The position numbers were made by a program, and so were the translations under genes. Under the pieces are notes generated by a model. That model searched no databases and was not told the DNA's origin. It saw only the letters and a program-made list of their open reading frames with translations. 64,000 bases of DNA from Daphnia carinata (taxonomy: Eukaryota > Arthropoda > Branchiopoda > Diplostraca > Daphniidae). The first letter of the stretch is position 1; every line of letters starts with the position of its first letter. The DNA is taken from NCBI RefSeq assembly GCF_022539665.2, contig NC_081331.1, positions 5,552,501 to 5,616,500 on the forward strand, written 5' to 3'. Shown here piece after piece: positions 9,612 to 21,382 of this stretch.

Positions 9612-10623
9612 ATGGGTGCATACAAGTATATGCAAGAGTTGTACCGCAAGAAGCAGAGCGATGTTATGCGTTTCTTGCTTCGCATGAGGTGTTGGCAGTA
9701 CCGCCAGCTTCACCGTGTGCACAGGGCACCCAGGTCCACCAGGCCTGACAAGGCTCGTCGCATGGGATACCGTGCCACTCAGGGTAAAGCTTCCATGTTC
9801 TTCAGTGATTATTTTCATATCTTTATAGTTAGGAAATATCAATGCACTGTTCTTACGTTAAGTGCAAAATGAAAAGGAGTAACCGAATCTAAACCTGACA
9901 AATGTTTGAGTTGTGCAAACTTTTAGTTCTTAAACATATTAAAAGGTCTCAAACACATGTAGGTTTCGTCATCTACCGCGTTCGAGTTCGTCGTGGTGGT
10001 CGCAAGCGCCCAGTTCCCAAGGGTTGCACCTATGGTAAACCCAAGGGCCATGGTGTCAACCACTTGAAACCCACTCGCAACCTTCAGGCTATTGCTGAAG
10101 TGTACATGATTTCTAAATGATAAATAACAATGACTTAACTCTGTTTTGGAATAGGAACGTGTCGGACGTCGTTGTGGTGGACTTCGCGTCCTCAACTCTT
10201 ACTGGGTCGGCCAAGATTCCACTTTCAAATTCTACGAAGTTATCCTCGTCGACACTGCCCACAAGGTAAAAGTTCTAACAAGCTCACATAACTACACTTT
10301 AAGATGATGATACTCCTTTTGAATGGTGAACAAAATGATAAGTATTCTTCCTTGGATGTCTGAAAATTGAAGAGTATTTCAGCTTCAGTTCGCAGTAGAT
10401 TCACGACTAACAAGTACCTTTCTCGTAGGCCGTCCGTCGCAACCCCAAGACACAATGGATTGTCAACCCTGTACACAAGCACCGTGAGCTTCGTGGATTG
10501 ACCTCAGCCGCCAAGAAGTCGCGAGGTTTGGGCAAGGGACACGGTTTCTGCCAGACAAATGGTGGATCTCGTCGTGCCACCTGGAAGAGGCGCAACACTC
10601 TTTCCCTCCTCCGCAAACGTTAA
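9612..10623 (+). CDS. RpL15: Ribosomal protein L15 (eL15)
   Basis: Component of the large (60S) cytosolic ribosomal subunit. Four coding exons: 9612-9783, 9963-10099, 10155-10265 and 10429-10623. Phases close exactly and give 204 residues, the standard eukaryotic eL15 length. Recognisable blocks are [18 protein letters not shown] at the start, [38 protein letters not shown], and [17 protein letters not shown] before the basic terminus LLRKR. The donor after exon 2 is GTGTAC, a little weak, but phase and conservation fix it. A non-coding TOP exon lies upstream and a C/D snoRNA lies in the last intron. Confidence 0.98.
10298..10370 (+). ncRNA. C/D box snoRNA in RpL15 intron, U14-type guide for 18S rRNA
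   Basis: Inside the third coding intron (10266-10428). C box ATGATGA at 10304-10310, a C'-like ATGATAA at 10335-10341 and D box CTGA at 10360-10363. The 13 bases before the D box, CTTCCTTGGATGT, are complementary to the universal 18S segment ACATCCAAGGAAG, the same guide that U14 (SNORD14) carries. The base pairing five positions from the D box points to the 18S Cm site known in human as Cm462. The D box is 65 bases from the 3' splice site, a usual host-intron spacing. The other U14 element (CATTCGCAGTTTC-type) is absent, so this is either a shortened U14 or a separate guide. Ends are approximate. Confidence 0.8.
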
Positions 10624-11560
10624 ATGGAATCCAAGTGTTGTGGTTGTATCTTGCTCGAGTTGTGCGCTTGTTCAATACATCTACTTGACCAGCTCGCAAT
10701 CATTTGCAAAACTTTAATGCAGCACGCTGGAAAACTGGGCAGAAATCTAAGAATGTCAAAGAAAGGTTATCAAATAAGTAACAAACATTTCTTTTTTACT
10801 CTCTTATTGATAACAAAAATACACGTTTTCAACCGCCACTGGACGAAACCAATTATAAAAATTATTACGCATTGTCTTTCGTTTCAAATTTTCCATAAAG
10901 ATTAAGTCCAAAAAGCTCTGCAAAAAATTAGGCTGGCTCACGAAATCAACGAAAAAAAGGCTAGTTTCTTTTCCACCAATATTTGTTGAAAATAAAAAAA
11001 AAACTTTAAAAAACAAAGGTTATACCACTTCAGTGGAAAGCGTACATGAGATGACGGGGCGGAACTTTGTACAATATGGACAGCGCCATTTAGTCAACTT
11101 TAGTTATGCGGCTGAGGGAAGGGGAGATGAGAACCAAATAAGAAAGTTGAAGATAAGAACCCAATGCCATTTCACCAAAATAGCTGTGGAAGTTAAGAAA
11201 AACCGGAACCGTAAAATAGCCTTTTAAAGAGCATTGGACAATGGGTTCTTGTCTTGTGCGGCACTTTACGATGAATTTCACACTCATTCCATGCTGTTTC
11301 TTTTTTAATAAAGGAGAAATTCAAACGATCAATCATCAAAATGTTTTACAAATGGGGGAAACAATGAATATATCCGTTTTTCTATCTGAATAAACGGAAT
11401 GAATGCGAAATTCACCGAACGCTGCAGGCGGAGAATTGCACAAACAATTCATGAAGTTTGGGACTTTTCAAGGGAGGGGGGAGGGCAAATGTCTGGGAAC
11501 AACCAATTTCCCATGGAGAGTAAGACTGAAAGATACACTATCAAAAACTGAAAGAAAGGG
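10624..11560. other. Convergent 3' flanks of RpL15 and PHF gene
   Basis: No conserved reading frame. Contains the 3' ends of RpL15 (plus) and the PHF13/23-like gene (minus). One AAATGGCGCTG-type site (minus reading) occurs near 11080-11090. Confidence 0.5.
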
Positions 11561-12413
11561 TTAAGACTGATTAGTCAATTGGGTGACTCCCTTCTCTCGG
11601 CACTTGGCGCAGATGAATTCATCAGGGATGTTGGTCCTTCGGATCCTGGCACACGAAAGGTGAATCCATGTTAGGCAGTGACTGCACTCAATCATGGGCC
11701 GTCCAGCAAAAGGTTTACCACAATAACATGTCACAGTGTTGTAACCATCATCACCTTCACCATCATCTGAGTTGGCAAAATTCAATTAGAAATGTGCCTT
11801 TCAAAAGCTCTACACAATTTGCACTTACCTGAGTCGCTGTCTGAAGACACTTTTCTCTCTTCACCACTATTGGATGATGGAGTTTCTGACTTGGCGCTTT
11901 CAGAACCAGTACTCCCAATAGGACTATTTGCTTTAGATCTCAATTCCTAATATTCAACAACAATGTTTTGAAGAAATTCTGAGACTCTTACAAGATGTGT
12001 CACAGTACCTCATGTTTTAGCATTTCATAGTTTTCATGCTCTAATATAAACTTGCAGAAAAGGAGGAAATCTTCTGATGTTCTAGGTCTTTTCCCTGAAT
12101 GTGATGATGGAGGAGGCTGTTATGGAAAAAGACAATGAACACATTAGTTTCTTTTGTTACTAGAAACTTATTCTAGGCTTCTCAACAACACAATGTAACT
12201 TGTGGTTGCCAGTTATTACCTCATAGTCATCTTGTCGCGGAGATTTCCTTGTTCTTGGAGCTATACATAAAATAAACAGAAGAAGAATATCATTAACGAC
12301 AGACTTTAAACAGTGGCTTCTACGTCGACATATTTAGTGTCAACTGTGCAAAACGGCCATCTCGGTTCAGATTGAGGGATCGAAGGTTTACCTTTAAATA
12401 AAGTATCAGCCAT
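11561..12413 (-). CDS. PHF13: PHF13/PHF23-like PHD-finger protein
   Basis: Nuclear PHD protein. PHF13 and PHF23 read trimethylated H3K4, so a chromatin-reader role is inferred. Five coding exons on the minus strand: 12392-12413, 12220-12260, 12009-12116, 11829-11946 and 11561-11766, all in phase, giving 164 residues. The PHD finger sits near the C-terminus, with [29 protein letters not shown] and FICAKC, close to vertebrate PHF13/23. The middle keeps a [17 protein letters not shown] segment that corresponds to the KRRRT-EDFN-FC-FVLAY motif of those proteins, followed by a Ser/Glu-rich linker. It is much shorter than vertebrate PHF13 (about 300) or PHF23 (about 400); the long central part is missing. 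Confidence 0.85.
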
Positions 12414-12964
12414 ATTTCTCAATTATAAATTTTGTAATAGAACTATAGAACCGACCACAAAGGGCCAGAAATGACACAAATCAACTAGAATTTCGTTCAA
12501 ATGGCCTAAGCGACTGCTCGAGCAAGCTAGGCATAGCAACTTATAGTAGTCAAATATCTCTATTTCTTTAGAGTGGAGCTCACTCTCAGAGAGAGAGAGA
12601 CAAAAATGAGGGGAATGGAAAACGTTGCCAATTTGCTGCTTACTTGGCTCGAAGCTGAATGGGGATACGGAACATCCAAAACTCAGATTATTTTGTTTTG
12701 AAATCATATGCTTCTTAGCGGAAACCAAACATTCACCATAATTGATATAAATTACGATATTAGTTTTTATAAATAGGAATTCAACCTAATAACGTTTAAT
12801 GCAAATTCTTTGAAAGCAGCTGACAACTCCAGTCCTAATTGTTTGTATTCTATACCAGAGCAGCAGCTGATCTGTCGCAATTTATTCGTTCACCTTTTGT
12901 TGTTCTGTTGTTTTTTTCGTTTTGGTAAACTTTAGTTTAAAATTTGCCACAAACAGAGTTGAAA
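12414..12964. promoter_or_regulatory. Shared divergent promoter of PHF13/23-like and GRIPAP1
   Basis: A 551-bp gap between two genes transcribed away from each other. It contains a GA repeat (about 12584-12602) of the GAGA-factor type and a CAGCAGCTGATCTG segment near 12860. Overlapping frames here have no family similarity. Confidence 0.5.
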
Positions 12965-15070
12965 ATGTCCTCGGCCATTTCACATGAAGAATTTCATCGT
13001 ATCCAAACACAATTACTGGATCTTCGGACAGCAAATTATACTCTAATGGAAGAATCAAATCGATACAAGAATGGTTTGTCAGCGTTCTTTATTGCCATTT
13101 TTGTTCATCGTCTACATTCTATACTCCCATTATTTTTCAGAGGCAAAAAACACTGTTTTGAAACTTGATAGTTTGGAGAAAGACTACCAAAAAGCCCAGC
13201 GTGCTCTGGAAAAGAGTAGAAAAGCAAAAGATGTTGAAATGTTGTTTGCAGAAAATGATGCTTTGCAGAACAAGCTCATTTCTCAGGAGGAACAGTTCAG
13301 AGAGCAAAACCAGGCACTACTTCAAGAACTTGCAAATGTAAGTAAAAATCTATGTTTTACTGGATGGAATTTGTTTTCAAAACTTGATTTTTTAAACAGC
13401 TTGTTGCAGCCAATGAAAAACTTGAAGCACTTGTGAAATCCCAGCAGGGTGGACGTGAACTCTCTGATTCATATAGCCAATGTGATTTATCTAGAGAGCT
13501 TTATGAGAAGCTCCTATCTGAAGAAAAACAGCGCTTCGAGCTGCTTAATGAACAGTTCTGTGTGAAAGTCAATCAAATGACAGACCTGACTGCCACCTTG
13601 AATGAAATGAGGGCAAGTTTTGATGCACAAGTAATGTGTTTAAAGAAAGAAATATCACTTTTGCAAGTATGGTCACACAATGAATACTGTAGTTAAGAAA
13701 TGAAAATCAAAGATGTCCTCATTTACAGATAGAAGCCGAGAAAGTTGGACCGTTGACGGAACAGTTGGAAAATAGTAGCATAGAAAAAAATACCCTATGT
13801 AACGAAATTAATCAACTTAAGGATCACGTTGATCATTTAAAACATTCCTGCCAACAAGAAATATCTCAGTTACATGAAGCACATCGCATAGAAATGGATA
13901 CCCAAAGTAAGTTCGTATTCTTGAATCATCGATGGGCATTATTTATTTTTTCAAATCACGTCGCAGAAACCCTTCACGCAGAAGAAGTGAAGCAATATGA
14001 AATTCAGGTTGAACTGGCAGCCGCCCAGAGAGCGGAATTTGAAGATGAAGCCGCTCGAGCCCGCCAGGAAGCTCAGGATGCCCAAGAGGATGTTCGTATT
14101 GCTGAACGACGAATTTTGTCTGTCACGGCCGATTTAAGAAGGCAGTTGCGAGGAGAGCGCCGAAGAGCTGATAAACTTCAAGAGCGCCTTCGTGACGTTG
14201 TAAGTGATGCTTCCACTTCGCTGCCTAAAGCTGACGTGTCGATCGATCATGACAACTGCTCAGTTTCCTCTTGGAGCTTGATGAGCGGACAAAACGATGG
14301 AAATGCCCCAGCCACGCCGTCCTCTCCCTTCCCACCAACGGTAAAATGAATGCAAATGAATCCTTTTTATGTCCGTCTTTTAAATCCATGTGACGCTTGC
14401 CAGGATTCACCTAGTAGTGGCTCAGAGAAGAATGGTTCCCGGTCAGAAGGAGAGCAAGCCCCAGACTTAGCCAGTGAAAATGCCCGATTGGTTAACCGAT
14501 TGGCGACGATGCAACAGGAAAAATGGAGATTGGAAGAACGAGTTCTCCATTTGGAAGAGACCAATGCCGCCATGGCTGATGAAATGGTCAAGCGAGGCAA
14601 ATTAATTCAACATTATTGTATGGAAGGTCGCTCTAGTCCAGCGAAACCAGGTAATCTCTTGCTAGTCTGTTGTATCAGTGTAAATCTTCCATTTCAAATT
14701 ATTGCTTTAGAGAGTTCCGGCTCAATTTCGTTCAGTCCTGGTAGTGAGAAACTCAGCGTACGTAGAATGGTCAGCCTCATCCGGCAGATCGGTGGGGATG
14801 CTGAAGGAGAAACAGATGGCCAACAACGTCGGCTAAGGCGTATGCTCGAAGAGACCTTGACGAAGAACATGCACCTTCAGGTATTATGATTAATAAAATT
14901 GTTTTTCTTCCTGGGAGTACTATACAAGATTTGGATTACAGGAGGATATTGAACGACTTTCTCAGGAAATTGTCCGTCTTAGCCAGATCGTTGGGTCGAA
15001 CAATACTTCTCCAGTCGTCCACCGTTTGCCTTCTAACCACATTGAAGCTGCTGTTATGAATTCGGCTTGA
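12965..15070 (+). CDS. GRIPAP1: GRIP1-associated protein 1 (GRASP-1) homologue, coiled coil
   Basis: Long coiled-coil protein. In vertebrates GRIPAP1/GRASP-1 is a Rab4 effector of recycling endosomes. Eight exons: 12965-13073, 13141-13337, 13400-13666, 13729-13906, 13967-14340, 14404-14650, 14711-14880 and 14942-15070; all phases agree, total 556 residues. The N-terminus (ISHEEFHRIQTQLLDLRTAN) and the DYQKAQRALEKSRKAKDVEML and LISQEEQFREQNQALL stretches follow the vertebrate protein closely. Heptads rich in Glu, Gln, Lys and Leu fill most of the length. A Ser/Pro-rich patch near residues 335-365 precedes a final coiled coil containing LEETNAAMADEMVKRG. It is shorter than the human protein of about 840 residues. 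First ATG chosen at the conserved N-terminus. Confidence 0.88.
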
Positions 15071-15515
15071 CTAAATACCTTGGTCACCAGAGATCTGACT
15101 GAAACTCGTGTTTCTGAAAAACAATTTCTTTTACAAAATTTTTGTATTATTGCGAAAAATGCGGTTTAACAACGATGTTCGACATCAAGCGGCGCAGGAA
15201 ATTGTGGTTCGTTATATAATTTCAAAAGTGGGATTCATAAAAAAAAAAATTAAACAGGCATCCCATATCTTCCTTGTCTAAGAATATCAATTATTACAAC
15301 ATCTCGGAAGCTTAAAGTGGGGTGTAAGTTTGTGTGCAATCCAAGACAAAAAAATTATGTACAGCAGATGTTGAATGTTTAAACAAAAGAAAGCTACAAT
15401 AAACAAATCCTACATACAAGGCTTTACAAAAACAATGCTTGATTAATACCTTTTCTTTGAAATCGAAGGATATGTACAATATCTTTGGTAGTTTTCGTCG
15501 CTTTCGTTAACAGCG
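15071..15515. other. Convergent 3' UTRs of GRIPAP1 and FGD gene
   Basis: AT-rich sequence between two genes ending towards each other. A plus-strand AATAAA at 15398-15403 could end GRIPAP1. No further gene seen. Confidence 0.55.
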
Positions 15516-18500
15516 TCATGATGGAGATGGCAAATCAGCTTTAGCAGCCATTTGTAGGAACTGGACCCACCTGATTAGAATTAATTTAGTTTCATTGCAC
15601 ATAACTAACTTCAAACGTAGACTTACTTTTCAGCTTCTTGTCGAGTCGACGACTGGAACTGATAGCTCTTGTGGACATGAGCCATTTTAAAAGATCTGTC
15701 ACGTTCTGAAATCATCCCTCCCCCGTCGCCGTTAGGTGTTGCCAGTTTGCTAGCCTGATCAATAACGGTTTGCAGGGGACTAGGACTGGTACCGTCGGCC
15801 AGCAAACTACTGGAACCGCTAACAAGAGTAACTGCGAAGCCGGGAACTGGGGTCGCGGTCATTGACCGCCTTTCGCCTTGATGACTTCGATATGAGTATA
15901 GCACAAAATCCGAACGCAGGGCGAACCAGCGCCGCTGCCACGTTTTGCCACGAGTCTTGAGACTGAGGTACCCACTCAGCACGGAAGGCGTCTCCACATC
16001 GACCTGTAATGGAAATTGCGGATATTTAGAATTTAAGTATTCAACAACTAATAACAAAAGACAATGTACCTCTAGGAGACTTGACCGTAGACTGGGAGGT
16101 GAAGGAGCCAACTCGGGTGTAGTAGCAGGTGAAACATTGGCCGACTCTCGACGTCCAGGCGAAATCAAGACTTCATGACAGGGGTCACAAACTCTCCAAG
16201 ATTTGGTGCCATCATACGGTAGAGGAAGTTTATGATTAGAACAACGATTGCAGGCCACCTTCAAAATTCAAACAAATGCAATTAACTGAATAAAAAACTT
16301 TGTTTTCTAATCAAATTACCCTTCCGCAAGAGTAGCAATGATGTCTGCGTTTCATAACGGAAAACTGTCCCTGACAATGGAAACATCTTGTAACGGAATC
16401 CATACGAACTAACGTCGGGGCTGCCTTGCCCAACTGTAAATCACTATTATCCGTGTCTAGGCAGGGTGGTCTGACTTGTTGTGACTGCATTGGTGAGATC
16501 CGCAGTGAAGATTTACGACGTGTCAACTCCGTCATGGTAGCAAAAAGGGCGTCGATCCACGCTTCCTTCTCCTCTTGAGTGCCAGTATACAGTTCCACTG
16601 TTTTGGCTCCTTCACGCAGGTAGAAAGTGTTTGCCGTCTCCAAATTGTCCCCTTCCAACACTTCCACATTGGAGACGGTGAAGCGGGCACGTACGCGGTA
16701 TGGCGGTAGTCCAGCACCCCCAATGACCCGATTAGGGATGAGTCGTGGCGAGCAGAGCAACAACAAATCGGTAAACTAAACATCAATGGGTGTAAAAAAG
16801 AACATGAAATTTTTATGCTGCTACCAACACACAAAAATATATATCTATGGGAAATAAAAAAAGAAACGTACGAGAAAGAGATAGCGTTCTTGGTGGTCGC
16901 CACTTCTAGCTGAAATTTTGACGATTTTGCCCTCTTTCACCAGTTCGCGGGTGGGCGAGACGAGATCGACGGCGCCGCCTAAACTCTCCTGGATCTCCAG
17001 CAGCTGTTTAAACTGGTCAATCTTCTTCATCGCTTCGTTGGCATGATTGGCCGCTGTCGAGACCAAATGAAGCGCTTCTGCATCAACAATATGGTTTTTG
17101 GGAGGGGGAGTGTCACATCGTTAATCCCAGAATGTGTTTTGTCTTTTTATTACTCTCGGTTTCCGCTCGATCAGCTGAATTTTCAGGCAGCCTCCTTAGA
17201 TAATCACGTAATAACATTTCGTATCGTGGAACTCGTTGGATTGGTGTCAACATATGATGCTGTAGACTCAAATGGCCGCACTGGGGCAGTTGCTGCGTGA
17301 ATACCGTTTCTATTAGTTTTCTTTCGAATGATATATTTTTAGCGTATTACCTGAATTTCATCAACGATGGCGAGAAAACGTGGCGATTTTAAGCTCATGC
17401 TGCTAATGAGATTCGTTGCGTGGTCAAAATTGCGAACGTATTCTGCATACATTTTGAGAAATGGAGCAAAACTCGTCATGATGTCACCGATACGTCGTTC
17501 TTGTTGCTCCTGATCTTCCCAATCTCTAAGACGTTCTTCCAGTCGTGGTAAGAAAAAGTCATGGTGCAATTTAAACAATGATTTGATGTTGGAAAACATT
17601 TGCGGAATTAAATCCTGGGCAAACATTCCATGCGCCCTGTTTTCCTGGTCAATCCGGAACTGGAACACCTTGACACGTACACACACATTATTAAGATTTT
17701 TAATTGATTCGTTACGGAAGATAATTAAATACCTGATCAAGCAAGTGTAAAACGTCAACATAAGTCCGTTCAGTTTGTAAAAGCTCTAGGGCGACGCGAT
17801 GCGCCCTATCCCGACGTGGATCTCCTTCTACGACTAGGATACTAGCCCTCGTGTCGTTAAATGATCCTTCATCAGACTGATGTCTGGAAGATTCTTCAGG
17901 GTGGGAATCATCCGCTTGCTGTTCTTCCGTTGTGGTATCGTGCACGACACTATTGCGTGCACTGATGCTATCGATGTACAAGATGCTCTGCGACGGGCTG
18001 AGAGTCGATTCACCGAAAGCGGCGGCCGAAACACGCGGGCTGACGCCATCGATTCCACTATCTGCATCCGAGGCTGTCGATGATGTTGTCGTGGCTTGTG
18101 ATGAAGACAATCCAGAGGAAGAAGAGAGTCTAGCAGCCGACACTCGATGATTTCCAGGCGAGTGAGTCCGTCTATTGGCTGTCGGCTCTTCCTTGCTGGT
18201 TTCCTCATCTTCGTCTTCGCTTTCCGTCTCCGAAACGGCCTCGTAGAGCCCGTCGGATGGATAATTGGCCTCGGTCGTCTCTTCCGTCCTGATCCTGTCA
18301 AAAACAATTTCCAGAATGTTAATATCGCACATAAAAACTAATTTTTTTTCTATTTGATAACAGACAATACGCAGTTGAATATGGTAAGTTCCGGAATTCC
18401 GCTGGCGTCGTCTGCAACCATATATTACAAGTAGAGAAAGGAAAGAAAAAGTAGGGGAGCGGAGGGGAGATAACACCTTGAGCTTTTTTACTCTCTTCTT

Positions 18501-21382
18501 TTGCTTGTCTCTCTCTTTCACACCCCTTAAAGACTAGAAGTGTGGGCACCGGAGATGCTGGAGTATTTCTGGAACACCCGTTGCTCTGACCAAAGAATGG
18601 CAAGACAAAAAAGAGAGGAAAATAAAGTGTCAACCTAACGACATGCAGTTGGAAACTATGTGTTTCTTTTTCTAGATTAGAACGAAGCGCTCGATTCGTT
18701 ACGTGAAACCTTCGTATACAAAAATTCCCAAAGCTTTCTTTTTCATTTTTTTTTTTTTTTTGTCTTGGCAAAGGCAGAGGATTAGCTGAATGAATGGTGA
18801 ATCTACAGCTCAACACGATATTATAAAAATAACAGTCTTCCATGGCGGTTCACGCACCTCTGCTTCGACACATCGATCCGATGAGTGATGGTGTTGTAGG
18901 GGGGAGAGCGTTCCTTAATTGACTTACCATTACCACGGCATATTGCTTTTGTCTGTTGTAACTACACACACACACAAAAATACGCCGGTCAATATAGGTG
19001 TGCACAGCGGGTTCTCTCCCTTTTCGGCCAAGGGGTGAGGGTCGAAACTGAAAGAATGTACAAAAAATTCCTGTCTGGGCTGATCAACCACCAAACATTA
19101 CAAGCTGGAGAGAGCCTTTGATTTTTTTTTTCAGGGTACGCTTGTGTTGCACGAAGAGAGAGAGAGAGAGAAATGGAGGATGAGAAAAATCGATTTCGCT
19201 TCAAACTCACATGCGACGAATAAAGATGCGCTGAGAGTGCGTCGAGAGGCAGGTTAACCATGGCCACCATCCGGTATTAGTCCATTTGACAGAACCCGTC
19301 ATCATATTTGAACAAATTTACACATTCCCAAAGACAAAACTTAACGATTGGCACGCACCATATATTTCTTTGAATATAAAACCGAGTGGGAATTTTTTTT
19401 TTTAGGGATAGCTGTGAACAAGGGAGAACGGTGTTGAATAGCTACCGCTCGGCTGGGAGGCTGGAACAGCAACTGACGGAGGGGTATTAGTAGTAGGGGC
19501 TTGGATGGAATCGACGGCGTCGGTGTAGGGGGATAGAATTGAGAAGAGAGAAAGCTTGATGAAAAGAAGAGCAAAGAAGAACATGTATAGTAGTATATAT
19601 AAGGAGGGTTAGGGTAGAAAGGGGGGGGGGATTTGGTTAAAAGAAACGGAAATAGCTAAGAGAGAAAGAGGGAGGTCTTTCCAAGAAGAAAATACATAAA
19701 AAAGAAGAACAAGACGGAGGGGGAAGCGTCCCATTGACAGATTCCTTCCTTGCTCTTTGGAGAATCCAGCCTTCCCTCTCTCAATAGAAACATCACGTGA
19801 CTTTCCACCCTCCTCCGCAATAAATGTACGTATAAAATCGAATAAAAGAACGATTGGCTAGGAGGGGAATACGCACTTACCTTTGCCAGAGTATTTTATT
19901 GCCTTTTTTTTAGCTCGATGGCGGCGCACTTTCAATTTTCTTTTTATTACAATGTTGATTTGTTTTTGAAAAAAGTACTATTGGACATATGGTATCATCA
20001 ACCACTATGGCCGGCTGTACTATCCCATTGAAAACTAACGACAAAGGACAACAAAAGAAACACCTTTCCGTGTTAGATGCACCGCTACTTCTTTGGCCCT
20101 TTTTGCAGAAGCGGCTCAGTCGGTCAAAGACCCCGATATCGATCCCCCTCCCCCAAAAAAAAAGAAATGTAGTGTAGGTATATATAGATCACCCTATCCT
20201 AAAGTAGAAGAGGTAATGTGTTTTCTTTTTTAATCCTTTCTTTTTTGTTGAAAAATTCTTTAGCCGCATTCCAAAGAAATTCATTTTTTTTTTTGTCTAA
20301 AAATCGTAAAGCGGATGATGGAATTTCGCTACGATAACGGTGGGGAGGGAGAAAAACACTTCACCAGGACTTTATGTGTGAAAGACCGCAGATGTGCGGA
20401 ACAAAAAAAAAATAAGACTTTACCTGTATTGATTGACGGAAGTGGATTGAATGACGACGCTCTTGGATGATCGATAATGGACGCGTGCGGCGCCTTCTAA
20501 CGGGAAGCGGAGAAAAAGCGAGTGTGATTTCAGTCGTTCCAGCTCGTCGTTGAAAACCTGGCTGGCCGTCTCGTTCACAGCCGGAAGGAGAGGCGGCCAA
20601 ACCGGTGGCTCCGTCGTCCAAAACAGTTCCGTCTTGGGTCTGAGTCGAATTGCTGGCGGTCGAAACATGGCCGGCGGCTCAAGTATCGTCTCTGTCGTAT
20701 CGCCACCGGAAACGACCACCGACAGACTCTCGCTGATGCTGCTCGACGTTATTTTGCAGCTGTCTGCCAGATGATCTTGAAAATCCTTGGGTGGAGTAAT
20801 GACCGTCGACTCTTCTTCTTCTTCCCGAACTGAGATTGGATCACCACTGTCCAAACTGCGACAGTTGAGATGGTGGTGGCGAAGCTGTTGGCGCTCCATT
20901 TTGACGTCACGGGACGTCTTCGGCGCAATCACATGGCTCTCCGGTTGACACACAGAGGTCAAGAGCGATGGCTGACGCAAAATGGCGCAGCTACGACGTA
21001 CGAAACGTTTTTGCTTTAAAGACCAGCAGCCCTGTCCCCCGTAATTCACTCTCCTCCAATTGACTCCATCGCCGCAAATGTCCGGTACACACGGCGACGC
21101 CTACAACGATACCAGGAAAAATAAATTAACGATACTAGTGCCATCGTGCGTGAAAATTTGCGACACAATTCACAAAAAAAAAAAAGCGAGACATTCACAT
21201 CAATAAAATGTTAAATCAATAAATGCAATGTTATGGTCCGATCAAAAAGGCCTTTTTAGCATTCCCAGTCAACAAGCAGATCACAGACGGCCCATTTTCT
21301 CAAGTCTAACCGTCTGGCATGTTGAGATTTCATCGTATTTGACGAATCGAAGTAGGCGAACAGGTTGATCTACATCTTCCAT
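15516..21382 (-). CDS. FGD-family Rho GEF (DH-PH-FYVE-PH)
   Basis: Guanine nucleotide exchange factor of the FGD (faciogenital dysplasia/frabin) family, usually acting on Cdc42 at membranes and the actin cortex. Exons on the minus strand: 21311-21382, 20424-21100, 17733-18294, 17351-17668, 17154-17292, 16872-17077, 16320-16775, 16070-16258, 15627-16003 and 15516-15570; phases close to 1016 residues. DH domain at about 415-610 (ELLQTERTYVDVLHLLDQ, LTPIQRVPRYEMLLRDYL), first PH at 630-745 (ERYLFLFTDLLLLC across a junction), FYVE zinc finger at 785-845 (RRHHCYSCGR, CNRCS, WRVCDPC), second PH at 880-1010 (GYLSLKTRGKTWQRRWFALR). The N-terminal 410 residues are Ser/Glu-rich. The first exon (MEDVDQPVRLL) fits in phase but uses a weak GTTAGA donor, so the start is the least certain part. 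Confidence 0.9.
18295..20423 (-). other. Large intron of the FGD gene
   Basis: A 2.1-kb intron between the two N-terminal coding exons, far longer than the others in the gene. It is rich in CT/GA tracts and contains CA repeats near 18964-18976 and a GA repeat near 19157-19170. A second promoter could lie here, but I see no first coding exon that I can support. Confidence 0.6.

Noticed and set aside
10298-10370. Calling the intronic RNA a complete U14
   Set aside because: The second U14 element for the 5' part of 18S is not present and the RNA is shorter than typical U14.
12423-12728. 101-codon minus-strand frame upstream of the PHF gene
   Set aside because: Lies in the divergent promoter; no family similarity and begins outside any supported exon.
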